64,000 nt of DNA, taken from the NCBI GenBank assembly GCA_964019335.1, contig OZ025759.1:144001-208000 (forward strand). The letters run 5' to 3'. Below, piece after piece: positions 42,701 through 50,581 of the stretch. Every line of letters starts with the position of its first letter. Positions within the stretch are counted from its first letter, which is position 1. The notes beneath the pieces are model-generated. The model saw only the letters and a program-made list of their open reading frames with translations, was not told where the DNA came from and searched no databases. Source of the stretch: Diplonema japonicum (lineage: Eukaryota > Euglenozoa > Diplonemea > Diplonemida > Diplonemidae). Made by a program: the position numbers and the translations under genes.

Positions 42701-43962
42701 TCGTTCCGTTGGCGTGTGACATAGGCCTCATTGGGTGGGTGGATGACGCTGAAGACATCGAGAGGGTCATCAACCACGCTAGGCAAGAAAAGCAGAAAGA
42801 TGCCGAGATGCAAGTGGTGGCGGAGCATTTCGGTGTGAACAAGGTGGATTGGGACGCCCTTACCCACGAGAAGTCAGTGGAAGCACTTCAGGTCATCGAA
42901 GGAAAGTGTCCAGGTGACACCTTGCAGCTCGCGTTGTGGTTGCGCGCGGCGACCTCCGAAGTGTGGTTCGAAAGGCGCACAGCTTTCACACAATCGCTGG
43001 CTGTGATGTCAATGATCGGGTTCCTGATAGGGTTGGGCGACAGACATCTCGGGAACATCCTTCTGCACGGGCCCACAGGGCGTGTCGTGCACATCGATTT
43101 CGGAGAGTGCTTCGAAGCTGCTATGGAAAGAAAAGCGTTCCCCGAGTGCGTGCCATTCAGGCTGACGAGACAACTGCGCAATGCCATGGGCGTGGGCGGT
43201 GCTGAGGGCGTCTTCCGCCGTACGGCTATTGGAACCATGAGCACACTGCGGAACTCCAAGCAGTCCATTCTGGTCACACTGGAGTCCTTTGTCTATGACC
43301 CACTTATACAACAGGGCAAGCTGAAGCCGGATGAAGCAAAGCCGAAGAGAACTAGCAACAAGGCAGCACGTATCCTAAGGAGGGTGCAACACAAACTGGA
43401 AGGCACTGATGGGTGTTGCGACGAAGATGTGCCAATCAAGTATCTCACACCCCCGAAGCAGTACCCCGACAGCATCTACAGCCAAAGGGACGGCTACAAG
43501 ACGTACATTCAGGGTTTAGGAATTGCGTCCCTCGAGACGAACAGCATGATGAGCTGCTGCGAATGTGAGTATGACTTGATGTTCCCAGCCTGTGTCTACA
43601 CCCAGAGGGACAATGGTGTCTTCAAGAACATCTACGAGAGGTCACCTGTTGTTGAGTGCAAGGTCATGTGCCCGCAGGAACACTACATGATAGGAGTGCA
43701 CCAGATGAAGGCTTTGCAGACCTGTTACCAGTGCAAAAAGACAGCAACGACGAAGACGCAGTGCCAGTACCTATGTTGCCCTACGTGCGCTATTGACGTG
43801 TGCCCAGACTGCGTTGATGCCACGCCTACCGACCACCTTCTAAGCACTGACCTCCCTGGCACACGCGATGATGTCGTTGCACAAGTTGACAGGCTCATCC
43901 ACGAGGCCACATCACCCCACAAACTAGCGAAGCTTTATAAAGGCTGGAAGCCGTGGGTGTGA
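36790..43962 (+). CDS. TOR: TOR (target of rapamycin) serine/threonine kinase with Cys-rich insert
   Basis: Two exons (36790-41919, 41971-43962) encode 2373 residues, near mTOR length. An N-terminal HEAT-repeat solenoid (about 1-1080) leads into a FAT region (about 1200-1650). The FRB domain (from about 1748) shows ELIRVTVSWEEKWIG and LKEAQEAL, closely following the mTOR order ELIRV-W-E-W...EAQEW. The kinase domain has RKLSIIGTDGNSYRFLLKG, the catalytic GLGDRHLGN (D2067), HIDFGECFE (D2086) and PFRLTRQLRNAM. An ARILRRVQHKLEG stretch precedes a roughly 130-residue Cys-rich insert, then FATC (QVDRLIHEATSPHKLAKLY, ending GWKPWV). TOR controls growth in response to nutrients. FRB plus FATC distinguish it from ATM, ATR and TRRAP. 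Confidence 0.92.
41920..41970 (+). other. spliceosomal intron, 51 nt
   Basis: gtatca...cataacaccacag; the 3' end repeats ataacaccac twice. Joins DADPQ to IVLFHLLVDN in phase 0; unspliced reading stops at 41950-41952. Confidence 0.88.
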
Positions 43963-44216
43963 TTGGGCAGCGTTTCAATTTAGTGTTGTGATTGCCTCAA
44001 TTTCTTTTTTGTTTTGTTTCTGGCTTTGTTGCCTGCCAGCAACCTCTTGTATCCTTCATTAGACTGTGTCATGTGAATATCAAGGCTCGGCGCTTCGCTG
44101 TCATCAGCTCTAGTGTCACCCGCTAACCCGCGTAAGTATGAGAGTGTTGTTGTGCTACCGTGTTTGTATTGTATTCCTTGCCTTCTGTATTTACGCCCAC
44201 ACAGATAAACCCTAAT
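43963..44216 (+). other. intergenic region
   Basis: No gene seen. A CT-rich tract ends in cgcccacacag at 44204, the acceptor candidate for the hexosaminidase. Confidence 0.5.
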
Positions 44217-45728
44217 ATGCGTGCTGCACTGTTGTTGGCGTGTGTAGTGGCTTGCAGTGGGGCGCCCATGATCTGGCCGCTCCCTGCACAGTACACCAAC
44301 GGAACGACTGCCATCCTGATAAACGGGTTAGCTTTTAAGTTCACGACAAAGAAAAGCTCTGCCGATCTGACAGCTGCTTTCGCGCGTTACACAGAACAGA
44401 CATTCCCGCACAGACCTGTAGGGACAAGCGGCATCGCCGTCGCTGATGTCACTGTTACCAACCCGAGCTCTGAACTGCAGCTTGGGGCTGACGAAGCATA
44501 CACCCTCTCGGTGACTGCCAGCGCCATCACCATCACGGCAGGCACACAGTTCGGTGCCTACTACGCAATGGAGACCTTGTCTCAGCTCATAACCTTTGAT
44601 TTCGACACGCAGCAGTACCTAGTGAAGGACGGCCCCTGGTCCATCACTGATAAGCCTCGGTTCATGCACCGTGAGGTACTTGTCGACTCTGCAAGGCATT
44701 TCCAACCTGTGGCCTCCATCAAGAACATCATCCAGAGCTTCACTTACGCGAAGATCAATACTTTCCACTGGCATCTTGTTGACAAGCAGTCCTTCCCTTA
44801 CATGGCACCCTCGTACCCCAAGTTGGCGCAAAAGGGCGCCTTCTCGAAGTACGAGAGGTTCTCCCAAAACGACGTCCAAGATGTAGTGGAGTACGCCCGT
44901 CAGCGTGGTGTGCGTGTGGTGGTAGAGATTGATACGCCTGGGCACGCTGCTGCGATGTGCGAGGGACACCCGGAGATCTGCCCCTCGATGGAGTGCAGGC
45001 AGCCGCTGAACCCCACAACCAACGCTACCTTCGATCTTATCGCCGGCCTGTTCAAGGATCTGAAGGAGGTGACCATCGATGATCATTTCCACATTGGCGG
45101 CGACGAAGTAGACACTGCTTGCTGGACACTGACGCCGCACGTGGCGACATGGATGGAGCAGAACCACATGACGCCGAAGGAGACGTATGGGTACTTCAGC
45201 GGGAGGGTGTCGCAGAGCGTCTTCGACATGGGGAAGTCCGTGACAGGCTGGGAGGAGCTGTGGGACCACTTTGGGACGAAGCTGGACAACCGCACCATCA
45301 TCCAACAGTGGAAGAGGGGGTCCAAGATCGCAAAGAAGGCCATCGAAGCAGGGTACAGAGTGATCTGGTCCACCGACGGTGTGTGGTACCTTGATGGCCT
45401 GCACGTGACATGGGAGACGATGTACGAGCAGGAGCCTTGCAACGGCATTCCGACCGAATCGTGCGACAAGCTAATGCTTGGCGGCGGTGGTGAGATGTGG
45501 GGAGAGACCGTTGACACCAGCGACATCCAAAACACTGTGTGGCCCAGGATGGCCGCCATCGCTGAGAGGCTGTGGTCCCCCCGCACTGTTACTGACACGA
45601 ATGCAGCAGCGCCTCGCATTGCTTACTTCAGGTGCCTCCTCAACCGACGTGGTGTGGGTGCCGCACCTGTCAACAACAAGAAGGCAAGGGAGGCCCCGTC
45701 AGGTCCCGGCAGCTGCTTCGACCAGTAA
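44217..45728 (+). CDS. beta-N-acetylhexosaminidase (GH20), secreted or lysosomal
   Basis: 503 residues with a signal peptide (MRAALLLACVVACSGA). An N-terminal GH20b-like domain (about 20-150) is followed by the GH20 barrel from about residue 160 (PRFMHREVLVDSARHF, INTFHWHLVDKQSFP, EIDTPGHAAAM). The catalytic Asp-Glu pair is in HIGGDEVD (D296, E297). Later motifs include GWEELWD, WSTDGVWYLD and MWGETVD, with the expected AAIAERLWS close to the C-terminus. Several N-x-S/T sites are present. The enzyme removes terminal GlcNAc/GalNAc from glycans, glycolipids or chitin oligomers. The start ATG is 12 nt after a strong acceptor (cgcccacacag); the upstream in-frame extension lies in the leader. Confidence 0.93.
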   Translation: MRAALLLACVVACSGAPMIWPLPAQYTNGTTAILINGLAFKFTTKKSSADLTAAFARYTEQTFPHRPVGTSGIAVADVTVTNPSSELQLGADEAYTLSVTASAITITAGTQFGAYYAMETLSQLITFDFDTQQYLVKDGPWSITDKPRFMHREVLVDSARHFQPVASIKNIIQSFTYAKINTFHWHLVDKQSFPYMAPSYPKLAQKGAFSKYERFSQNDVQDVVEYARQRGVRVVVEIDTPGHAAAMCEGHPEICPSMECRQPLNPTTNATFDLIAGLFKDLKEVTIDDHFHIGGDEVDTACWTLTPHVATWMEQNHMTPKETYGYFSGRVSQSVFDMGKSVTGWEELWDHFGTKLDNRTIIQQWKRGSKIAKKAIEAGYRVIWSTDGVWYLDGLHVTWETMYEQEPCNGIPTESCDKLMLGGGGEMWGETVDTSDIQNTVWPRMAAIAERLWSPRTVTDTNAAAPRIAYFRCLLNRRGVGAAPVNNKKAREAPSGPGSCFDQ

Positions 45729-46288
45729 GAAGGTAATTGTCGTTTTAGTTTTTTTAAAAAAAGAAAACTGGAATCTTTATGGTTTTTTCTTTTCGTTTTG
45801 TGTGTGTTTCCCTCTCTTATTTTTCCCCCCCTACTTAGCACGACTCCAAGCAATGTTTCTCGCTCAGATGCCATCCATCTCATCGCGACGAACAGCCACC
45901 GCACCAGAGCAACCGCAGAACGGTGACCGATTAGTGTGAATTTCTTCCTGAACAGTGAGCACCCCCATGCACACTGAAATTTTATCGAATTTTTTTTTCC
46001 CCCCGGTGGGTCGTTGATAACATTTTTTCCTGCCGGTGTGAGCTCCCGTTATCGTGATAGCGTGTCATGTTGAGCCTTTTAAGTAAACTTACCCTTTTAC
46101 TTGTCAACGTTCTTCTCCGATTAGTTGTGCCCCTGGCACCATGCGGTCAAGATATATTAGTATTCAATTGACATACGTGTGCAAGATCCATAGGGCTTTT
46201 TTGCCCCGTATCTAGTGTACGGTGCACTACTGTGTATTCCCCCCCTTTAAGAATTCTCTGCAAAAAAATAATAGTTCTTAAGGTAACG
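45729..46288 (+). other. intergenic region holding dispersed repeat copy B
   Basis: Contains the second copy of the roughly 155-bp repeat (45831-45985) and T-rich tracts. No gene seen. Confidence 0.5.
45831..45985 (+). repeat. dispersed intergenic repeat, copy B
   Basis: Matches copy A (22861-23018) over its length with scattered substitutions and small indels; the 3' end (gtgaatttct...cacactgaaat) also resembles 47680-47736. It lies downstream of the hexosaminidase stop. Confidence 0.85.
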
Positions 46289-46984
46289 ATGGCAACTTGC
46301 CGAGGATGCTGCAAGATGGGTCACCCCCTGAATAGTGGGTACTGTAAGGGGTGCCGAGGAGTGGGCCCGGCCACCTTCTGTAGGAATGACAGGGAGCGTG
46401 GGTGGAACTCGAGCAACAAAATCACGTACAGCGACCCATCGCCGTTGCTTGGTGACATGCAGTTCCCCTTGAAGGAAAAGCTGTCAAGGGACTTCCCCAT
46501 TAGGAGGAACCCTGTCACGGTGTGCGACTGTGCGAAGTGCAAGGCAGAAGGTCCTCGCCGTGGGCACAACTCGTACTCAGCTCTGCACACGCCGTCCCCA
46601 CGTAAAACACCTGCAAAAAATAACAGTGCAAGGAAGACTCAGCATTCGCCGCAGAAGAGCATGCACAGTCCTGCCAGCCCTATTCATTTCGAGCCCAAAA
46701 GATATTCAGCCTTCTACGACAGTGACCCCGAGCCCGACTCTTTAGGTCTGGAGCCACAGTGGCCGCACTACGCAGAAGCTGCAAGAACAGCGTCCTCAGA
46801 AGAAGAGATCGCATACAACAAACTGCTGTCCGCCTTCGAGACCATCAGGGGCGCCGTCGTCGAGCAACAGCACCACGAGCAGTCAATAGGAGGGCATTCC
46901 CATCTTTCGTCCCCAGCTGCCGCCCACCTGTTGTCCATGGAGAGTTATCCCTCTCCTTATAAGGACCCCTCCTACTACGCTTAG
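46289..46984 (+). CDS. small Cys-motif protein sharing a domain with the MORN protein
   Basis: 231 residues, no intron. The N-terminus is Cys-rich (CRGCCKMGH...YCKGCRGVG), possibly a zinc-binding knuckle. Residues about 33-95 then repeat the motif of the MORN protein at 34990: RERGWN, DPSPLLGDM, KEKL, RRNPVTVCDCAKCKAEGP. The rest is Ser/Pro- and His-rich, probably disordered, ending SYPSPYKDPSYY. The family is not known to me. The shared motif suggests a common structural role (for example in the same cytoskeletal complex), but this is inference. Confidence 0.7.
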   Translation: MATCRGCCKMGHPLNSGYCKGCRGVGPATFCRNDRERGWNSSNKITYSDPSPLLGDMQFPLKEKLSRDFPIRRNPVTVCDCAKCKAEGPRRGHNSYSALHTPSPRKTPAKNNSARKTQHSPQKSMHSPASPIHFEPKRYSAFYDSDPEPDSLGLEPQWPHYAEAARTASSEEEIAYNKLLSAFETIRGAVVEQQHHEQSIGGHSHLSSPAAAHLLSMESYPSPYKDPSYYA

Positions 46985-47084
46985 TCTAGCCGTGCAGCCG
47001 TCTAGCCGTGCAGCCGTGTACCATACCTTTGTATTGTATTCCACGTCTGACATGCGTCAACCTCAGTATCAAATTAGGACAAAA

Positions 47085-47654
47085 ATGCGAACGCTGTTTG
47101 TAGGTGCATGTAAGAAGGCGTGGGCGAGGAGCCATTGGACGACACCCCATTCGATATGGTACTCGAATGGAAGGGAGGCCGTCATAGCCAACACGGAGGT
47201 GCCCAAAGACTGGAAGGTCGTCAGCATAGAAGGTCATGTGGAGTACAGGATGCCGGAAAACTGGCACTTGGAGACTGATAGCGGTGGGCAGGGCGCGTAC
47301 GTGTGTCACTCGATCACTCCTGAGGTAGTGAACCCCCTGAAGGAGAACGGGTTGATGGTGGTGCTTAGCGGTAATACCGAACCCTCGAAAGATCTAAAAG
47401 TGAGGACAAAAGAAGTGATGGCCTTGACCATGGCTGGTGACAGAACCTTTGAGGAGCTGGACGTTGAGCCGAGAGGACAATACGCAGTGATCAGGTCCGT
47501 GGCTGAAAATATCGAGACTGAAGGCTTGTTAAGGGTCATGGTGACGCCTTCGCGTATAGCTGCTGCGTGGACGCTGAGCCACGTGGACATACCTCACAAC
47601 GATATGCAGAGACGTGTGACGGCCACTATCGTGAACAGCATTCGTTGGCTGTAG
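47085..47654 (+). CDS. unrecognised 189-residue protein
   Basis: The start is set at 47085 because acceptor-like sites (cctcag and attag) lie just upstream; an earlier ATG at 47052 is possible. The N-terminus (MRTLFVGACKKAWARSHW) is basic and could be a mitochondrial presequence. The rest is a compact alpha/beta protein with many strands (GREAVIANTEVPKDWKVVS, LLRVMVTPSRIAAAWTLSHV), vaguely like the Mog1/PsbP fold in layout, but the resemblance is too weak to assign. Confidence 0.6.
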   Translation: MRTLFVGACKKAWARSHWTTPHSIWYSNGREAVIANTEVPKDWKVVSIEGHVEYRMPENWHLETDSGGQGAYVCHSITPEVVNPLKENGLMVVLSGNTEPSKDLKVRTKEVMALTMAGDRTFEELDVEPRGQYAVIRSVAENIETEGLLRVMVTPSRIAAAWTLSHVDIPHNDMQRRVTATIVNSIRWL

Positions 47655-47679
47655 GGCTTATTTTGTTTTTCTAGGTTAT

Positions 47680-47736
47680 CCGATTGATGTGAAGTTCTTT
47701 ATGAACATACACACTGAAGTTTTAGCGAGTTTTCTA
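47680..47736 (+). repeat. partial degenerate copy C of the dispersed repeat
   Basis: ccgattgatgtgaagttcttt-tgaaca-acacactgaagttttagcgag aligns with the 3' third of copies A and B. It is again just downstream of a stop codon. Confidence 0.55.
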
Positions 47737-47767
47737 GCTCCTACTATAATTCACACAGGTTGGTGAC

Positions 47768-50009
47768 ATGGCCGACTCCGACTCCGACTCGAGTAGCAGC
47801 AGCCTGTCCATTGGGTCGCCACAGAGTCCCAATGTACAGCAGATCCTTAGCGATAGTGAGCTTGGCAGCCCAGAGCTTGTCGAGATGCTCAGCGACGCGA
47901 CGTCTTCGAAGCCAGTGAAGCTGGACAGCCCAGGCAGCAGTGGTTCGGAATCAGAACGCTCGTTCCAGCAGGTGCTAAGCCCACGGACCCCCATGAGTCC
48001 TGCAGAATCTGAAGGGTTAATCCTCCTTGCAGACAGCAGTGACGAAGAGAAAAGCAATGGCGGGAGCGGTGCCGAAAGCGATGAAGAGAGCGCTATAATA
48101 ATCGGTGAAGCTGACGACGACAGTAACAGTTCCAAGGCAAGCAACGCTCTTGAGATCCTGTCCATGTCCTCGCAACCCTCACCACGGTCTCCTGCCTCCA
48201 TCCGGCTCGACTCTGAGTCGCCGTCTTCTTCTCTGAAGTCGCCGATTTCAGTGAGATCGCCTTTGTCGGTGAAATCCCCTCTGTCGGAGAACTCACCTTT
48301 GCAGTTCCAGGAGGAACCCGTGTCACCCCTCTCACCTGAAGCAGATGATGCAGCTGGACCTCCTTCCTTCAGAGAAGAATCGCTGGAAATAAGGAGCAAG
48401 TCATCCCGAAGGTCGTCAGCCAAGTCACTCAGCCGACGGTCGTCGTCTAGCATAATTGAGGTATCTGAGGACGACACTCCCCTCCACACGACAACTCTCC
48501 GTTCCCCTATACCTGCGGCAGTGTCATTGCCACCCATGCTGCAAAGCAGGCCGCCTGAACGCCTTGTAAGTGACGACGCGAGTAGCGACTCCGACATATG
48601 TGTCCCTGTCGAGGAGGTGAAGGAGGCTATGCGCAGGAAAGCATTGCCGCCACCTCATAGACAACAAGCACGGAAGGAACCACCACCTAAAAAACAGCCA
48701 CAGAAACTGTACCTGAAAAAGTCTCGAGCGGAGCCACCGGTGCCCGAGAAGCTATCGAAGAACACAAAGAACAAGGATAAGCAAATAAGCGAACAAGTAA
48801 AAGCGGGCCTAGACAAGACCATGAAACGGATAACGGCCAAAACCGAGCTCACGATAAAAACATGGGTACTGTCTGTGGTGACGGGCTCTGAAGTGAGGGT
48901 GACGCGCAACTTGGTGCCGCTTGAGACACGGGGTAAGGGAGGCGAAGAGCGATGTTGTGAGGATATAGTTCTCGATGAGGGCAGCACAGGGTGTGTCCTG
49001 CCTGCAAAGCTGACGAACGCCAGTTACCGGCTGGTGACAGACAGTAAGACGCTTGTTTTAATCAATTCAAGCGGAACCCTCTCCAGCGTGTACGTGTGGG
49101 TGCGCGTTGCAGTCGGCGCTGCTCTGCTACGCGCAGACTCACTATCTGTGCTTGCAACAGGCGATGAAGAAATACAGCAAGGCAGAAAGAAGGGCCCCGT
49201 TCTCATCGGTAGGCAACAGGCGTGGCTGACAGTGTCCGAAAGGAACACCGATATCAAGGATAGACCGAAGTGGGTGAAATCGAAGGCCCAAGCCAAACAG
49301 CAGCCGACATCCCACCTCAAGCTGTCCTTCCCACTTGGGTCGTATGTGAAGGCTGAAGACTACGGGGAGGGGTGCGTGAAGGGGTACAAGTATGCATGTT
49401 GCTCATCTGCAACCACAAACAGGAAAGTAGAAGTGAGGGACGGCGACGACGTGCAAACAGTCGACAAGATAGCTGTAAGCTTCAGTGGTGCTCTGAAACT
49501 ACATGACCCCAGCAAGCTAACGCTTGTGAAAAAGAAAGTATGACCACACATCCCACCTAGCCATTTCATAGTACTCTTTGGTGCCGATAGTAGGCCCCGA
49601 ATTTACAGACGGCCAGCTTGACGCTAAGAAGACCGGCGCTGCTGAGCGGAAACAAATTGCGAAGCAAAGTAAAGTGAAAGAGGAAGACGAGATGGTGAAC
49701 AAAACCAAGAAGACATTGGAAGTGGAGAAGCTGGACAAAATGGTGAGTAGGCTTCAAGGGTATAGACCTGAAGGCATGCAGATCAACCAGCATGTGGATA
49801 AGTGTGGGAGAATCAAGTGCCAGGTATGAACCCTCAGGCAATCGAGCCGAAACCACTTAACACTTCAGGACAAGAAATGGACAACGAACGAGAGAATGCA
49901 GAAGAAGCGGGATGAAGTCAGGCAGATCGAGGTGGAGAAGCGGCGTGCGAACCCGACATACGACGCCATGATGAACTGGAAGGAAGAATGGGACAAGTCA
50001 AGAGAGTAG
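47768..50009 (+). CDS. Ser/Pro-rich protein with three exons, function unknown
   Basis: Exons 47768-49537, 49572-49823 and 49869-50009 give 720 residues. The first 280 residues are Ser/Asp/Glu-rich with SP repeats (SPISVRSPLSVKSPLSENSP), probably disordered and a possible target of proline-directed kinases. Residues about 350-590 form a compact beta-rich region (TIKTWVLSVVTGSEVRVTR, YRLVTDSKTLVLINSSG, VYVWVRVAVGAALL). The C-terminal part is a Lys/Glu-rich helix (EDEMVNKTKKTLEVEKLDKM, then WTTNERMQKKRDEV, NWKEEWDK). I do not recognise the fold. The ATG is 9 nt after acceptor ttcacacag. Confidence 0.75.
49538..49571 (+). other. spliceosomal intron, 34 nt
   Basis: gtatga...atttcatag, the only intron here ending TAG. 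Joins LVKKK to YSLVPIVGPEF in phase 0. Confidence 0.8.
49824..49868 (+). other. spliceosomal intron, 45 nt
   Basis: gtatga...cttaacacttcag with a branch-like ttaac. Joins RIKCQ to DKKWTTNER in phase 0. Confidence 0.85.
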
Positions 50010-50098
50010 CGTAGACTGTTTGATAATAGAATGTAGTTTCTTTTTTATTTTTATGATTTGTATTTCTAGCTTTCAGCTTGCCTATAGGCTGCCTTGCA

Positions 50099-50415
50099 AT
50101 GTCGAACCCCCTTGTTGTCCCTGCGACCGCCGGTGCTTTCTTCGGTGCCCTCGGCGAGTATGTGAAGGACAAGAGCCCCGAAATTAACCTTCTGGTATGC
50201 CATAGCCCATCTTGAGTATCCTCAACAGCTGAAATCCTTCCTTGCTTTTGTGTCCATCGCATCCCACCTGAAATACTTTAACACCGCCAACCTTGTTGGC
50301 AACCAGAAGAATTACAAACTCATCTACAGCGGGATCGTCGTTGCAGTTCTCATCCACGGCCTTAGGGTATGTCACGTGGCAAGAAAGTTAAAACTCTATT
50401 TTACAGAAGAAGTAA
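50099..50415 (+). CDS. 80-residue two-segment membrane protein ending in Lys-Lys
   Basis: Three tiny exons (50099-50194, 50229-50366, 50407-50415) are joined by two typical GTATG introns, all in phase 0: 32 codons, 46 codons, then KK-stop. The product begins MSNPLVVPATAGAFFGAL, continues through LKSFLAFVSIASHLKYF, and ends in a hydrophobic helix followed by basic residues (LIYSGIVVAVLIHGLRKK). It could be a small ER or mitochondrial membrane protein, but no family is recognised. Support comes from two consecutive frame-consistent introns, an upstream acceptor (gcctatag, ending 50087) and its fit in the gap between neighbours. Confidence 0.7.
50195..50228 (+). other. spliceosomal intron, 34 nt
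   Basis: gtatgc...cctcaacag. Joins EINLL to LKSFLAF, phase 0. Confidence 0.75.
50367..50406 (+). other. spliceosomal intron, 40 nt
   Basis: gtatgt...ctattttacag. Joins IHGLR to the two final lysines, phase 0. Confidence 0.7.
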
Positions 50416-50581
50416 AAAGAAAATAAATAGCGAGTGTACTCCTGAATTCTGCACTAGCACACAGACCACGTGCTGCTAGCACCTACGTTTTTTCCCGCAA
50501 TTAAGTTTGTTTCTTACTTGTTTCTTCCCCCCTTTTTTTCTTCGAGAGCTTTTGTAACTTACTACAGATGTCTGAATAGAC

